This document shows positions 31,242 to 42,880 of a stretch of DNA of 64,000 nt, piece after piece. The DNA lies in the NCBI GenBank assembly GCA_019925095.2, contig CM034410.1, forward strand, positions 14,986,436-15,050,435. Direction: 5' to 3'. The position numbers were made by a program, and so were the translations under genes. The stretch's first letter is position 1; every line of letters begins with the position of its first letter. This stretch comes from Dendrolimus kikuchii. Its lineage: Eukaryota; Arthropoda; Insecta; Lepidoptera; Lasiocampidae. Below the pieces are notes generated by a model that searched no databases, was not told where the DNA came from, and saw nothing but the letters and a program-made list of their open reading frames with translations.

Positions 31242-34200
31242 ATGTTTAAAATAATCTATACTTTCCAATGGTTTTTTATATTATGTACGGCGATTTGTCA
31301 AACTGATTATACATCAGAGTTGAATGATTATGTGAGCCAAGAAACATTTGAAAATGATGAAAATAATGAAGTAATTACTAAAACTGAGAGGAAAAACGAA
31401 AATGCATTACTGACTAATAACTATATTGAAGATAAAACAATACGTAAAAAAATGTGTAATGATTCTACAGGTAAAGTGTTATTGACTGGTTTTTATAGTC
31501 TGAAAGTCAAAATTAGCCATGAAATATCTTTATTCTAGATATTATAATCAGTCTTGAAAAATCTCAAATATATAGATATAACCGGTTACACATTTTCAAT
31601 ATCGTAAATGTCATGAACTTGAACAGGAAAATGAATAGCGCCTAGATAAAAATTTAATGCAATGTAAGCTGTGTCAATGTTTGCTCTTAAAATTATCTAA
31701 TTGTAAGGTTAAAACTAGTTACTAGGGTTGGACCCATAATGCTGGGAGGAAAATTCTAGTACATCATACCACAGAAAGTATATAAGCACTCAACACATTT
31801 TAGTAGTAGTAGAATTCGCCACAAAGGCAGGCAAAGGAATCTTTAGTCCATAAAGCCAATTCTGATGTATGTCTTCGTATAGCAACGCAGTTGTACTGTA
31901 GGCTACAACTAACGCCATTCAACGGAGTTCTTGTGAAAACTCAAAAGGCCACATTTCACTATACAGTTCACATGTCTTACAAAAACACATAATTACTACT
32001 CAAAAACTATCAATATCCTACAACTATTGTTAATTTTAGACTGATTTGACACATGCTTAGAAAACAAAACTGCACAGTACAGCGTCCCCTTTCAGTTCCC
32101 GACAAAAACTCCTCAATACATTCTTTTTAAGCTAGCAATTAGAGTCTGCGCCACAAAAGAAGTCCCATAGACGCGGCACTGCAATTGCCGTACTTAATCC
32201 GCCCAGAGTAATTATTTGCTAAACGCGTAACTAATTATTAATTACTGAATAATAAATACAAAACATTCCATATTTAAAGCTGTAAATTTATTTCCTGGCT
32301 ACTTCACGAACGAAATTATATCAAATAAAGGAGCTGCCACTTGTATTTTCCGTGGAACTTCTTTTGTGGCGCGGACTCTAGTAGCCAGGTTCCAGTGTCC
32401 CTTTAGAGAGCGGCAGCACATTGGTAGCACCTTTGGGCTACGTTCCATTAGGGACTCACAACGACCACGTTCACGACCGCGATTTATCCCCTTCCACTTG
32501 CTTGCCGGCGTTACAATCGTAAACCCAAGTGGAACGGCTATTCGACCCACCTCTTGACCAGGGCTAACTGAGCATTTTGGGCGTTGTGAGCTACTAATGG
32601 AACGCCCTATTGGTGTTACAAATATTCGTAGGCAATGGTAACCACTTTCCATCGGGTGGTCTGTCTGCCTGTCTGCTGACCTCATGGAATAAAAAAATAA
32701 CACCTTGATTTTCTTAAATTAATCCTTAATAGACTCGGGCAGTAGTTGACTGATGTGACATTAAAATGACTGACGTACTTGTAGATGGAGAGACGTGATG
32801 ATTTTATCTTATGGTTTTTACAAAATGGTTTCGAAACCTTAAAAAAAAAAGTAAAAATGTCGCTTAGGCCCTATGATAAAAGAATGCTTATGATTCGGAC
32901 ATAATTAGGATCGATCGGTTTTGCCATGATTTAAATTAATATCACCTATAGTTTCGATTACAAAGGTTTCGATTCCTGGTAGAATTATAACTTAGAAGTC
33001 GACCGTTTACTATGGTATTACCATAGATAATAATTTAACGTGACATTATATTGTATTATCATCCTAGCTGCGTCCCTCTCTTCCTTATTTTTAAAGCCAA
33101 ACTGCGCATTCCTCGAATTGCAGATAACTCGACATCAGAATTCAACAAATGCGAATACCAGGTTGACATAGCCGACGAGGAGAGCGGCGAATACAGCACA
33201 CTCGTCAACTATCCATTTTCTGTGTCGATACAAAGAAAGGGAGCGCACTATGCGACGGGCGCCTTAGTTAATAAAAGATGGATATTGTCTGTGGCACGTG
33301 AATTTTATTAGTAAGTATTCAATTATATTGATTGAAGAACATCTTATCTATGGTAACAGTATCAAATATCATTTTAATGAATTTAATACGATGCCACGGG
33401 CTTAGATCATGGCCACGGGCTTCATTGATGATTTGGCGCATAAATACACACACATAAATATTAGATAAGTATCTAGTTCGAATTAAGTGTTATAAGTTTG
33501 AATTTTTAGGGTTTCATAGCCATTTTTAAAATACGGAATCCTTTATGTTTTCGTCCGTCCGCTTTTCTTTATATGTTAGCAAGTTTTATCAAAGACTGCA
33601 AGTCTATAAGGATTTTTGACGTAAGTTTAGTCTATACCTAGGGTGCTACACAATGGTGTACCCACAATAACTGTTTTCTTGACGAGTGTACAGTGACGGT
33701 ATGAAAATGTTCGTCACTTTTCAAATTGATTCATTTAACGTTCAGCGAGCAAATGTTACCTTTTCGAATTAAGTCGCAGATCAGACCTTCCACAAAAATT
33801 ATGTTTAACCGTTTGACAATAAAGTTTAAAATTACTTAGATCAAAGTTGTTTGATATATTATCGTGTCTAAAAATATTGTTTAGAGATTTAAAATCTTTC
33901 TATTTGTTTTAATATTTATAATAAGCGTAGTGATTATATCCTTTTTGTTTCTGATGATTAAAACTGTTTTTAATCTAGTGTCTGTCATTGTCAGCGTTAC
34001 AATTTTCTTTTTTCACGTTTCTATAAATATACGCAAAATTTATTAAACTGTCGTCGGTACTTGTACTTGTGCAAGCAAAAGTCGACTTTAAGGTGACGAA
34101 CCTTTTCATGCCGCGACTGTACATGCGCGAAAGTTCGCAAAGCCTATGTTCAGACGGGCGACGACTCATCGGTCGTACTGTATAGACGTCGCGTCCGATT

Positions 34201-37200
34201 ATAAGCCTCGTCGAAAGGCTCTTGTGCGACGACCGCGTAACGTCCTGACGGACAGAGTCGACGTTATTACGAAACGGCTGGCCCGGATCAGTCCGCCCAC
34301 GGTTAGAACAGTAGGCTGGCAGGCACCGACAGACAGACACAGACGGCGGCGTCTTAGACGCCGCCAATCAAGATCTCTCCACGTCCCCGCGAGGGACGCT
34401 AGGAGACATAGCTCACCCCACAGGATAGACTAGGCATGTTGCTGGGAAGTTTCTTTCGCCGTTTCTTCTCTCCCAGCCATAACACGTTGCGAAACGGCAG
34501 TAAGATAGCGTAGGCCACCGCAAACCACCGATCCCGGCCCGCCGTGATCCTTCCCTTCGGGCTTTATATTACCCGTCGCCCGTTCTCAATTAGTATTTTG
34601 TGTCGCCCTATTGTGGGCATCATTAAATTCATTCCCCATTCATGGCAACAGTCCAGCCGAGGTAAAACTCCTTAGGGAGCTCCCTCGAGCAAGTGCCCCC
34701 CCGGGCTCGCTTCGCGAAGGCACTCGCCCCAAAGACCCCGGTAAAGTTGTAAGGTCTTCGGACCAACAACATAAAGTCAAGTCCAATTAAAAAAAAAAAT
34801 GTATAGACGTTTATATGATCTAGTAAGGGTGTACCTAGTAAAACTGCGAAACAACTAAAAAGCTATACATGTAGCGGAGTATTGGAAAAAGTTATTAGTC
34901 ACATTTTCGAAAACACGATGATGTTATTGAATAACTTTTTTATTTAAGTTAATCAATATATATGGGAGGTATAAATTTCCAAATTGATGACAGTTGCATC
35001 ACCTTCCACTCCCACCCTCTAGCTTTTGAACTATGCAATAGGATACTTATAAAATATTAGGGGTAGAGTAAATAAAGCTTTAAAAATACTTTAAAAAAAT
35101 TGGTTTAAACAGCATTCGTTTGTTGAAGTTAAATTTTCTTTTATTGTATGAGTTAATAACGTCATTTTAATTAATTTGTTAAAAGTGTCTCTCTTTGTTT
35201 GTCTATTTATCCTACATCTAATCAATTTCTAATGTTTTCAGCGTTCGAGAATCGATCAAATTATTTAGAGCGAGACTAGGATCGGTTGACTGTAAAAGAG
35301 GTGGCACTGTTCTGCCTTTTAAAAGTGTTACGGTACATCCTTCATACATTTACGGGAAGCCCAACTTTGACTTGGCGCTTTTAAGATTGGGAGAACCAGT
35401 CAATTTTACAAGTTTCATCAAACCGATTAAACTTTCCAAAATAAGAGCAGATATTATCAATGCTAAATTCATGACTACGTACTGGCCCAGGATTATTGTA
35501 AGTTTTAATTACGCATGCTATGAAATATATATATATATAGGTACCTACTATGATGTACTTACCTCATATGAAAATAGGATGATAGAATGAATATATGGGA
35601 CAAGATCACTCGAGGGACCACATTGAAAAATACATAATAGGTATAATAAAATTGGGTAAATGTGTGAACAATGATTATTGCTACTAACAATAAAATAAAA
35701 ATCAGTAAAGTCGCTCAAAAATATTCAAAAATAACCTTATCACGCACAGGGCATCATTATTTTTTATGAAATCTGGAAAACATTAAGACTTTTTTCACAT
35801 TAAAATCGAAAAAATATTCCATTTTTTTGGTTGACCTTCCTCCATTAGAGCATTAGGTGAACTGTACTAGGACAACAAAACTTTCAGAAGTTATACTCGT
35901 TACCGTTGGTTATTTACTCTATGTACTAGAAACGGTTTTGCTATGCATAGAGACTAACATTACACCAAGGCTTTCATTCTTCGTTTGTGGTAGTTAATAG
36001 AAGCTATATTCATTTACTAAATGTAATTGCGATATCTTTCCTGATTTCAGCACCTGTAAATACACTATAAATAACAATCAATAAAAAGTACCTATCTCCG
36101 TCAACTGCCCATTATTGAACATTCTATTGGTATATGTGTGACAATATGACATGAGTTAATCTTGAACCAATCTGACCTAAAATGGGGTTAAATTGTGCTA
36201 TTATTGAATTAACATATATAATAACATACTATTAGACTATGATGGGGTGATAGCTTGTTTTCTTAAACATATAAATCAATTAATTAATAATAATCGGTCA
36301 ATCACATAATTATAAAAATTAACATATAATTAATAAGAGATTCGTGAGAGTGCATAAAGGTTAGAAGGCGTGTGGTGCGATATGTATACATGTGTCCATT
36401 TTTACAGATTACGGCGTTCGCAAGGAAGACAGCAAACCACTGTTATAGCTCAACTAGACAAGCATAAAGCTACAGGAGGTTATTTTTTTCTTTTATAGGT
36501 CGATGGAAAAGTTCTACCAGAGTCAGCGACAGAGAGGATCAAATACAACAGCATGCGGGTGTCGACTCAGAGGATGATTCCTTTGTCAGAGTGCAAAAAG
36601 ACGATGAAGCGTTTAAATGAGAGTTTGGAAAACTCAAGCTTATGTTTGACGCCAGTCAAAACTCATCATAGTGTGTGCCTGGTAAAGATCTTTTAATTTT
36701 GAATTCATTTTTGTTGATAAGACAGAATATTAAGTACGCAAAATTAAAAAGTGATTAAAAAATGTCAAAACTAATTCAAACAATCTTAGCGAGGTTTACA
36801 TATAATAAAACTACGTTTTAACGGTTTTAAGCGCGGTAATTTTATTTGATTTTGGTATTTCCGACGTTTCGGCCACTTTTCAGTGGCCGTGATCACGGAA
36901 GACAAAGATGTCAAGTGTCAACGAGTATTGTTGAAGTTTTATTTAGCCTACCGCCAACTTATTAATTTTAATCATTTAATTTTATTTTTAATTTTGTTTA
37001 TGGTTATTATTTACTCTATGGGAGCCTAATCTAATTTACTACCGCTTCGCTTCAATCGATCGAACCGCTTCGAAGCGGTAGTAAATTAGATTAGGCTCCC
37101 ATAGAGTAAATAATAACCATAAACAAAATTAAAAATAAAATTAAATAATTAAAATTAATAAGTTGGCGGTAGGCTAAATAAAACTTCAACAATACTCGTT

Positions 37201-38356
37201 GACACTTGACATCTTTGTCTTCCGTGATCACGGCCACTGAAAAGTGGCCGAAACGTCGGAAAAACCAAAATCAAATAAAATTACCGCGCTTAAAACCGTT
37301 AAAACGTAGTTTTATTATGTATACAAGTCGCGAAAACTTAAGAAAATATTATGAGGTTTACATATTTCAATGCATTATTATATTAATTGTCGTTATAGCA
37401 ACCTAACAAACACGGCGTCGTGGCAACCTAATAAACACGACGCCAAGATAACATACATGTTAGTGAATTATCAGAAACAGTACGTTTTTTCTGGATGGAA
37501 AGTATCCTATAACTTTTTTGCGCCCCTGACAACGTGAATGCATGATGATCGATTGAATATTTAAGGCGTGGAAGCGTAATAAACAAAGTCACATTTGCGT
37601 TTATAATATTAGGATGCTTTTCATGAAATAAAAAAGTCTTATACTATTATCTGTTGTATTAGAATGTGCAAGCAAACACTTTCAGTTTATTAATTTCAAC
37701 AAACATAAAAGCATCTGCAGGTCGTTTATACATTAGTTAGATGAATGGAATCAATACATTTTCCGACTTTCAAATGTTCCTAATGCCCTGGTACATCCAT
37801 CATATGTTGTCCGATCTCCTTTAGATTTTCATATCCCCATTTTCTTTCTCATTTTACTAATATTAAAATTTGTCCTTCTTTGATTATCAATCATTAAATA
37901 GGATAAACAGAGAAAGAAATATGTATGTAAGTCCCGGTTCCTGTATCTTACATTGAACATTGAATTAAAAGTATAAAATTTTGTCACATGATTTTTTTGT
38001 AACAAAAGAACGAATTTGATGTTCAAGTACATTTAATTTTCTTCCTTTTTAAAGCACCTTTAACAAAAGCTTGTTTTTTTTAAATATTAATTTGTTCAAT
38101 CTACAATGAACCTAGTTACTAAGAAACTAGTTTTAATGTTGAATGAACAATAAGCTATTTTTATTTTCAGCCGGATGCTGGAGCTCCCGTGATAGCTGAA
38201 GACGGTCTGTGGGGTATAACTTCCGGCTGGATATCAAACGAGTGTCCAACAAAGCCTGGACCTACTATCTTTACAAGACTCTCTTCACGACTTGTGCACT
38301 CCTGGTTGGAAGCAAATTTGTTTAATCTAGGTGGTACCCTTGTCGACTCTTTGTAG
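31242..38356 (+). CDS. Secreted S1 serine protease homolog, divergent partner (SPH-B)
   Basis: Five exons, 31242-31470, 33097-33310, 35242-35497, 36499-36681 and 38171-38356, join in phase to 355 aa plus TAG. Exon 1 has a signal peptide (FFILCTAICQ) and an acidic, Asn-rich pro-region of about 55 residues. The fold follows: YPFSVSIQRKGAHYATGAL, KRWILSVAREF, VTVHPSYIYGKPNFDLALLR, VCLPDAGAPVI, GLWGITSGW and PGPTIFTRL. Catalytic His57 is Arg (SVAREF) and Ser195 is Ala (PDAGAP). Asp102 is kept (NFDLAL). Cys42 and Cys58 are both missing, so that disulfide was lost as a pair, while Cys191 and Cys220 stay. It is a non-catalytic, secreted homolog of unknown role. Intron 4 carries a large palindromic element. 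It diverges from SPH-A, with start codons 987 bp apart, so the two may share regulation. Confidence 0.87.
31843..32115 (-). mobile_element. Non-tRNA poly(A) retroposon family, copy 3 (diverged)
   Basis: It shares AACGGAGTTCTTGTGAAAAC, ACTCAAAAACTATCAATATC and CTTTCAGTTCCCG with copies 1 and 2. The poly(A) end is degraded. It lies in intron 1 of SPH-B. Confidence 0.65.
32384..32700 (+). repeat. Family P repeat split by a nested MITE
   Basis: The flanks read CCAGGTTCCAGTGTCCCTTT on the left and GGCAATGGTAACCACTTTCC on the right, consecutive parts of family P. A short MITE (32442-32603; starts GTTCCATTAGGGACTCACAA, ends CTACTAATGGAAC) sits between them. Confidence 0.7.
32442..32603. mobile_element. 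MITE related to 3091-3434, copy 3 (nested)
   Basis: 162 bp with inverted ends and the CCGGCGTTACAATCGTAAAC block found in the other two copies. Confidence 0.65.
34190..34799 (+). mobile_element. LINE 3' end with poly(A), GC-rich
   Basis: It ends ACAACATAAAGTCAAGTCCA followed by poly(A) and is flanked by TGTATAGACGT (34179-34189, 34800-34810). The plus strand carries an Arg-rich frame ending HSSPHRID (stop 34431-34433), possibly an ORF2 C-terminus. The same 3' end occurs at 38660-38706. LINE clade not determined. Intron 2 of SPH-B. Confidence 0.6.
36804..37352. mobile_element. Palindromic Penelope-like element, copy 2
   Basis: Two near-perfect inverted arms, 36804-37049 and 37071-37318, are separated by 21 bp. 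A 34-bp tail (37319-37352) exists on one side only. The whole is bounded by the 13-bp duplication GAGGTTTACATAT (36791-36803, 37353-37365). Each arm carries the CGGCCACTGAAAAGTGGCCG hairpin and GAAACGTCGG motif seen at 3841-4278. It lies in intron 4 of SPH-B. Confidence 0.65.
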
Positions 38357-38499
38357 CTAGCACATATATATGCGATTTGCGTTGGTACTGTGACAGTCGC
38401 AGTCGCGCTTTCGCGATGTTATGACGTTTTATTTTAGTTGAATTTAAATGAAACGATTTATTGTTGTTGTCTCACTCTGTTTATATCGGATTTGTACGA

Positions 38500-38706
38500 A
38501 ATGGGTATACTCTGGGGTATATATACAATTAAACGTTATAATTCACGCACGGAGTCGGGAAGCCCCCAAAGTCCGGTATCGCTGAAACAGCCATCTGCGG
38601 CTATTCAGCTGGGTCCAGCTCCAAAAAAAATAATTAAAAAATCAGTCATTTGATAAGTTGTGAAGTTCGGATTCGGACCAACAACATAAAGTCAAGTCCA
38701 ATAAAA
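38500..38706 (+). repeat. LINE 3' tail, same family as 34190-34799
   Basis: Ends ACAACATAAAGTCAAGTCCA then ATAAAAAAAG. It lies 144 bp downstream of the SPH-B stop, so it may contribute the 3' end of that transcript. Confidence 0.5.
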
Positions 38707-39687
38707 AAAGTCATAATTTGACTTTTGACCCTAAAGGTGGTGCCAGGCTTTATTATGAGACAGGGACATCTAGTGTATAACCGTGCAGTTCTTTTACTAC
38801 AAATACTATTTGGAAGAGACTCAGTTTCGCGCTATCATTTGGCAACGACACATTTAGCACAACCTTGTCCTTGAATTTAAAAAGAAACGATTTATTGTTG
38901 TTGTCTTACTCTGTTTATATATAGGATTAGATAGACATCACATAAAAGTAGCTCTCTGTACATTATACCAGGACATCATAAGATCAATAACATTTCATTT
39001 GTAATCGATTACGATTAGCATTACTATTCATACATACTATGTATGCGTACTACATATAAATTTTCACGCTATTTATTCATACTTCGTTTCAGAAAAGTGA
39101 TTTTTATTAATTAATATGAATGATGTATGAGTTTTAGAATATACTTCAAAACTTTTCTTTCTCACTCATAAGAAAGTCAGTCAGGCCCGGTTCCCATATC
39201 TTATCGACCGTTCATTTGCCTTAGTATCGGTTCAAATTTGTCAAATTCAACCGATGGTAAGGCAAGTGAATGAATAAATAGTAAGATAATATAGGAACCG
39301 TGGCCATTAAGTCGGTTACGGTCGGACTTCATCAAATCATACATGCATTTATGTACATTATTTTAATAATTTTAATAAATAATAGTTTATAATATATGCG
39401 AGCTTTTAATATTTTGTAATCCTAATGCCTCGTATACAATACTATAGTTTTCCCCGCGGCTACTCAGCAGGTCGATGGTCTTGGAAATGAAATGAATGAA
39501 AAATGATACACTCTATATAGCATTACACCCACTCTCAATAACGACAACAATTAAGTAATAAAAAGTACCTTCTAAGTATAAAATTAGTAAAGACTGCGCA
39601 GCTAGGTTTGTTTTTTGTCGCTTTATTATCCTAGCCCGTAATAAACTCGACTGTCGGCATCATGCATACCGAAATTTCTAAGAAATT

Positions 39688-40575
39688 CCGAAATACCGAA
39701 ATTTCTAGGTAAAAAAATACAACAGAATTACTGGTGCAGCAAAAGACGTCAGACAAAAATAACAAACTTATCTTCCATTTAACGACAATTCTCTAAAACG
39801 CCATAAAATGCACAGCCCTTTCAGTCTCGTTATATAGAGTATACACTGTATAAACGCCTCGACACTCTTTCCGTCACAGTCCCTATTTTGCTTTAAAATC
39901 GGTTGACACGAACAGAATCAAATCGCCGAAATAATTAATTCGCAGCTATGATTTGGATATAACGGGTACCTCGGGTGTCTGGTTTTTGGAATACACTCAA
40001 TGATCTTGTTACGAATCTTCTCTCTTCTTCTTCTTCAGCCACTCTTAGTCCACTGCTGGACGTAGGCCTCCCCAAGTACGCGCCACATATCCCGGTCTCC
40101 CGTCTTCCTCATCCAGCCCCTGCCGGCGATCTTGCGCAGGTCGTCAGACCACCGGGCTGGAGGGCGTCCTACCGAAATTTCTAGGTAAAAAAATACAACA
40201 GAATTACTCGTGCAGCAAAAGACGTCAGACAAAAATAACAAACTTATCTTCCATTTAACGAAAACTCTCTAAAACGCCATAAAATGCACAGCCTTTTCAG
40301 TGTCGTTATATAGAGTACACACTGTATAAACGCCTCGATACTTTTCCGTCATAGTCCCTATTTTGCTTTAAAATCGGTTGACACGAACTGTCGCCAATCG
40401 ATACGGCATCTCTGCAGAGACTCTAGAACAGCCCAAGTTTCGATAGAGTCGAAGGCTTTTTCGTAGTCCACAAATGCCATACACAGATCGTTTACTAGCT
40501 ATAATAAATTAATTCGCAGCTATGATTTGGATATAACGGGTACGTCTGTGTCTGGTTTTTGGAATACACTCATTT
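39688..40575. repeat. Tandem segmental duplication of about 480 bp
   Basis: The block CGAAATTTCTAGGTAAAAAA through GGTTGACACGAAC occurs at 39688-39920 and again at 40172-40388. The block TTCGCAGCTATGATTTGGAT occurs near 39941 and again near 40513. A family-B LINE 3' end lies between the units. Confidence 0.6.
40030..40170 (-). pseudogene. RTE-type LINE (family B) 3' end
   Basis: The minus strand reads GWMRKTGDRDMWRVLGEAYV then QQWT, the standard C-terminal end of this LINE family. Confidence 0.75.
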
Positions 40576-41443
40576 TTAAGTTGCCCGAGTGCCGTCCTAA
40601 TCTCGCCAATGTCGATCTCCGGGATATCTTCCGTATAGTGGCGCGTGAGTGGTGCACGTGGATCATTAGCGCCTTGAACCGAAGGTCTTTCCGCCCGCGA
40701 AGAATACAATCGCCGTAGAACCGTTCCACCTCCGCTAGGATCTCAGAGTGAGACGTAAGCTCCCTGCCATCTGCTGTCCTCACTTTTGCAAGATGGCTTC
40801 TCCCCAATGGTTTTAGAAAACTTAGGGCCCCCTAATCTGCTCTATAGCAGCCTGAGTGGCTCGCGCGTTTGTGCAGCGAAGGACCCGTCTTACAAGTTTT
40901 CTTATCCGTTTAGTGAGAGCCCTATGCTCCGGGGGGGCAAAAAGAGTAGTAGGCATCTCACTCATCCTCATGAGATCCAAGGTTTCGGTGGAGAGTCAGA
41001 GCGTTTGCTTCTTCGCATAGGTGGAAAGTGCCTTCGGCCCAGCTCTCGCATTGTTTTCACCACGTTGTCGCTCGTCAACATCGCCAGTGGTTTCCAGCGA
41101 TTCGAACCGATTTTGCAGTTCCAGCTGGAACTGTTCGGACCCTAAGATAATCTGGGGCGGCGTAGGTCGGAGATTAGACTTTATCAGGCGGAGTCTTTCA
41201 GCTTTAAAGTCGATATTTAGAGTGCCTCGTACAAGTCGGTGGTCACTGCCGGTATTAAACCTGTTGACCACTGAGACATCTCTAAATATGTGCTTCTTGT
41301 CTGCCATGATAAAGTCTATCTCGTTCTTTGTCACAGTATCGGGGCTCTGCCAGGTCCACCTCCTTTGGAGCTTCTTCTTGTAGAACGAATTCATCAGGAA
41401 GAGCCCCTGCATTTCGAGGAAGTTAACCAGCATTTGCCCCCTG
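40388..41443 (-). pseudogene. RTE-type LINE internal fragment: endonuclease to reverse transcriptase start
   Basis: The minus strand reads, in order: an endonuclease C-terminal part (KNEIDFIMADKKHIFRDVSV, FNTGSDHRLVRGTLN, with the catalytic GSDH), a linker, and the first reverse transcriptase motif (LCMAFVDYEKAFDSIETWA). Several frameshifts and stops separate the pieces, so it is dead. The family is probably the same as at 14758-15215. An LTR-like piece abuts it at 41444. Confidence 0.8.
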
Positions 41444-41735
41444 GCCATTGCTTTATAATGCAACGATGCAATATGTCTACCTGGCAAGCGTCGACGCAAT
41501 TTCCCAGAAAACGTAATCCGCACACCTGCGTAATTATGCCTGCGAAAGGCCATAAACTAGTACAATAGACAATAGGCTGTTTTCTAATTACAAATGTTAA
41601 ACACAAAGTAAACAAAAGAAGATAGCCATAAAACAGTCTCAATGTTATTAGCTCAAACGCCTGGCGGGTAATAAAGTGTGTGTTTTATGGCAGGCAGGTG
41701 TGCATCCACTTTTGTCGGCGTGTAAGGGTCTATAT
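41444..41735. repeat. LTR-like repeat fragment (3' part)
   Basis: Nearly identical to 57513-57800 (CCATTGCTTTATAATGCAAC, TGTCTACCTGGCAAGCGTCG, CATCCACTTTTGTCGGCG). An open frame here continues by chance into the LINE beside it. Confidence 0.6.
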
Positions 41736-41928
41736 TTTGAATTTTAGTGTCAAGTGACAATGAGCAGGTTTTCTTAGTATGTTAGATAAATTTTTCATGT
41801 TTAAATTACTATTTCTTTTCTCTGTGTTTTTAGTTCTATGATCTCTGATTAGACATCTTAATTTATATTTATCTGTGGTGACTTGTTAATAGCTCACCAT
41901 CACTAATGTGTTATTCTTATAATGTAAA

Positions 41929-42165
41929 TCTTATACTAATATATAAAGCTGAAGCGTTTGTTTGTTTGAACGCGCTAATCTCAGGAACTACTGCTCTGAT
42001 TTGAAAAATTCTTTCAGTTTTAAATAGCCCATTTATTGAGGGAGGCTATAGGCTATATATCATCACGCTAAGACCAATAGGAGCGGAGCATCAATGAAGA
42101 ATGTTTCAAAATCGGGGGGTCTTGAAAACAAATTCCACGCGAACGACGTCGCGGGCACAGCTAGT
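41929..42165 (+). mobile_element. Helitron-like nonautonomous element, copy 2
   Basis: Close copy of 19855-20107, ending CGCGAACGACGTCGCGGGCA then CAGCTAGT. Confidence 0.65.
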
Positions 42166-42173
42166 AGCGGATA

Positions 42174-42462
42174 AAATCGATCGATTTGAGAATCTCGTGG
42201 CCGAGCCTAACATAATAGGAGAAATAAAAGCTCACCGCCTCCGCTGGCTTGGTCACGTAGAACGGATGGGAGAGGATCCCAGCGTGAGGAAAGTATATTT
42301 GGGACGGCCGGTAGGTCGGCGTCCGGTCGGCCGTCCCAAATATCGATGGAAGGACAGAGTGTAAGCTGACCTGGCGGAGCTACGAGCCAGTAATTGGCAA
42401 GAAACCGCACTGAACAGAGAAAAGTGGCCTTTTGGGTCGCTGAGCTAACGGTGTAAGTAAGT
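42174..42462 (+). pseudogene. LINE 3' fragment (family C)
   Basis: The plus strand reads RFENLVAEPNIIGEIKAHRL, RWLGHVERMGEDPSVRK and GRPKYRWKDRV, with a stop and then the usual C-terminal part ASNWQETALNREKW. It ends in (GTAA)n. A second copy is at 62793-63085 on the minus strand. Confidence 0.75.
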
Positions 42463-42880
42463 AAGTGAATAGCTCTGATAGTCATCCAAAAAATGTAAAA
42501 TAAAATAAAATATTAGACGGATCAACCAAATTTATTCAATTTGGTTGACAGGCACGGATTTTAAAGGAATGGATGAAGGAATGATTCAAGTTTAATTTTG
42601 ATAATGAACCGTCTTAAATCGGCTTATGGTCGGTACCCATCTTACTATTCATTCAATTGTCATACCATCGAATCAATTGAATTTGTTATGGATTGTACGG
42701 AGTTTATATCAAATTTTAACCGGCAGTACCTGAAGCAAATGAACAGTCGGTAAGATTTAGGAATCAATTATAAGATATTTAGTTAGTGATAACACTCGGC
42801 AAGCACTATATCGAATTATTCGAATGGATGATTCGATACAAGTTGTTACACGAGTATTTATTGTAATTTTGAAGTAACAA

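Noticed and set aside
32299..32703. 134-codon minus-strand frame
   Set aside because: It crosses a family P repeat and a nested MITE and has no domain.
34146..34433. Arg-rich 95-codon frame as a nuclear protein gene
   Set aside because: It lies in a poly(A)-tailed insertion with an 11-bp flanking duplication, so it is more likely a LINE ORF end.
40996..41553. 185-codon minus-strand frame as a single gene
   Set aside because: Its first 37 codons are an LTR-like repeat (shared with 57513-57630) and the rest is a LINE endonuclease; the join is accidental.
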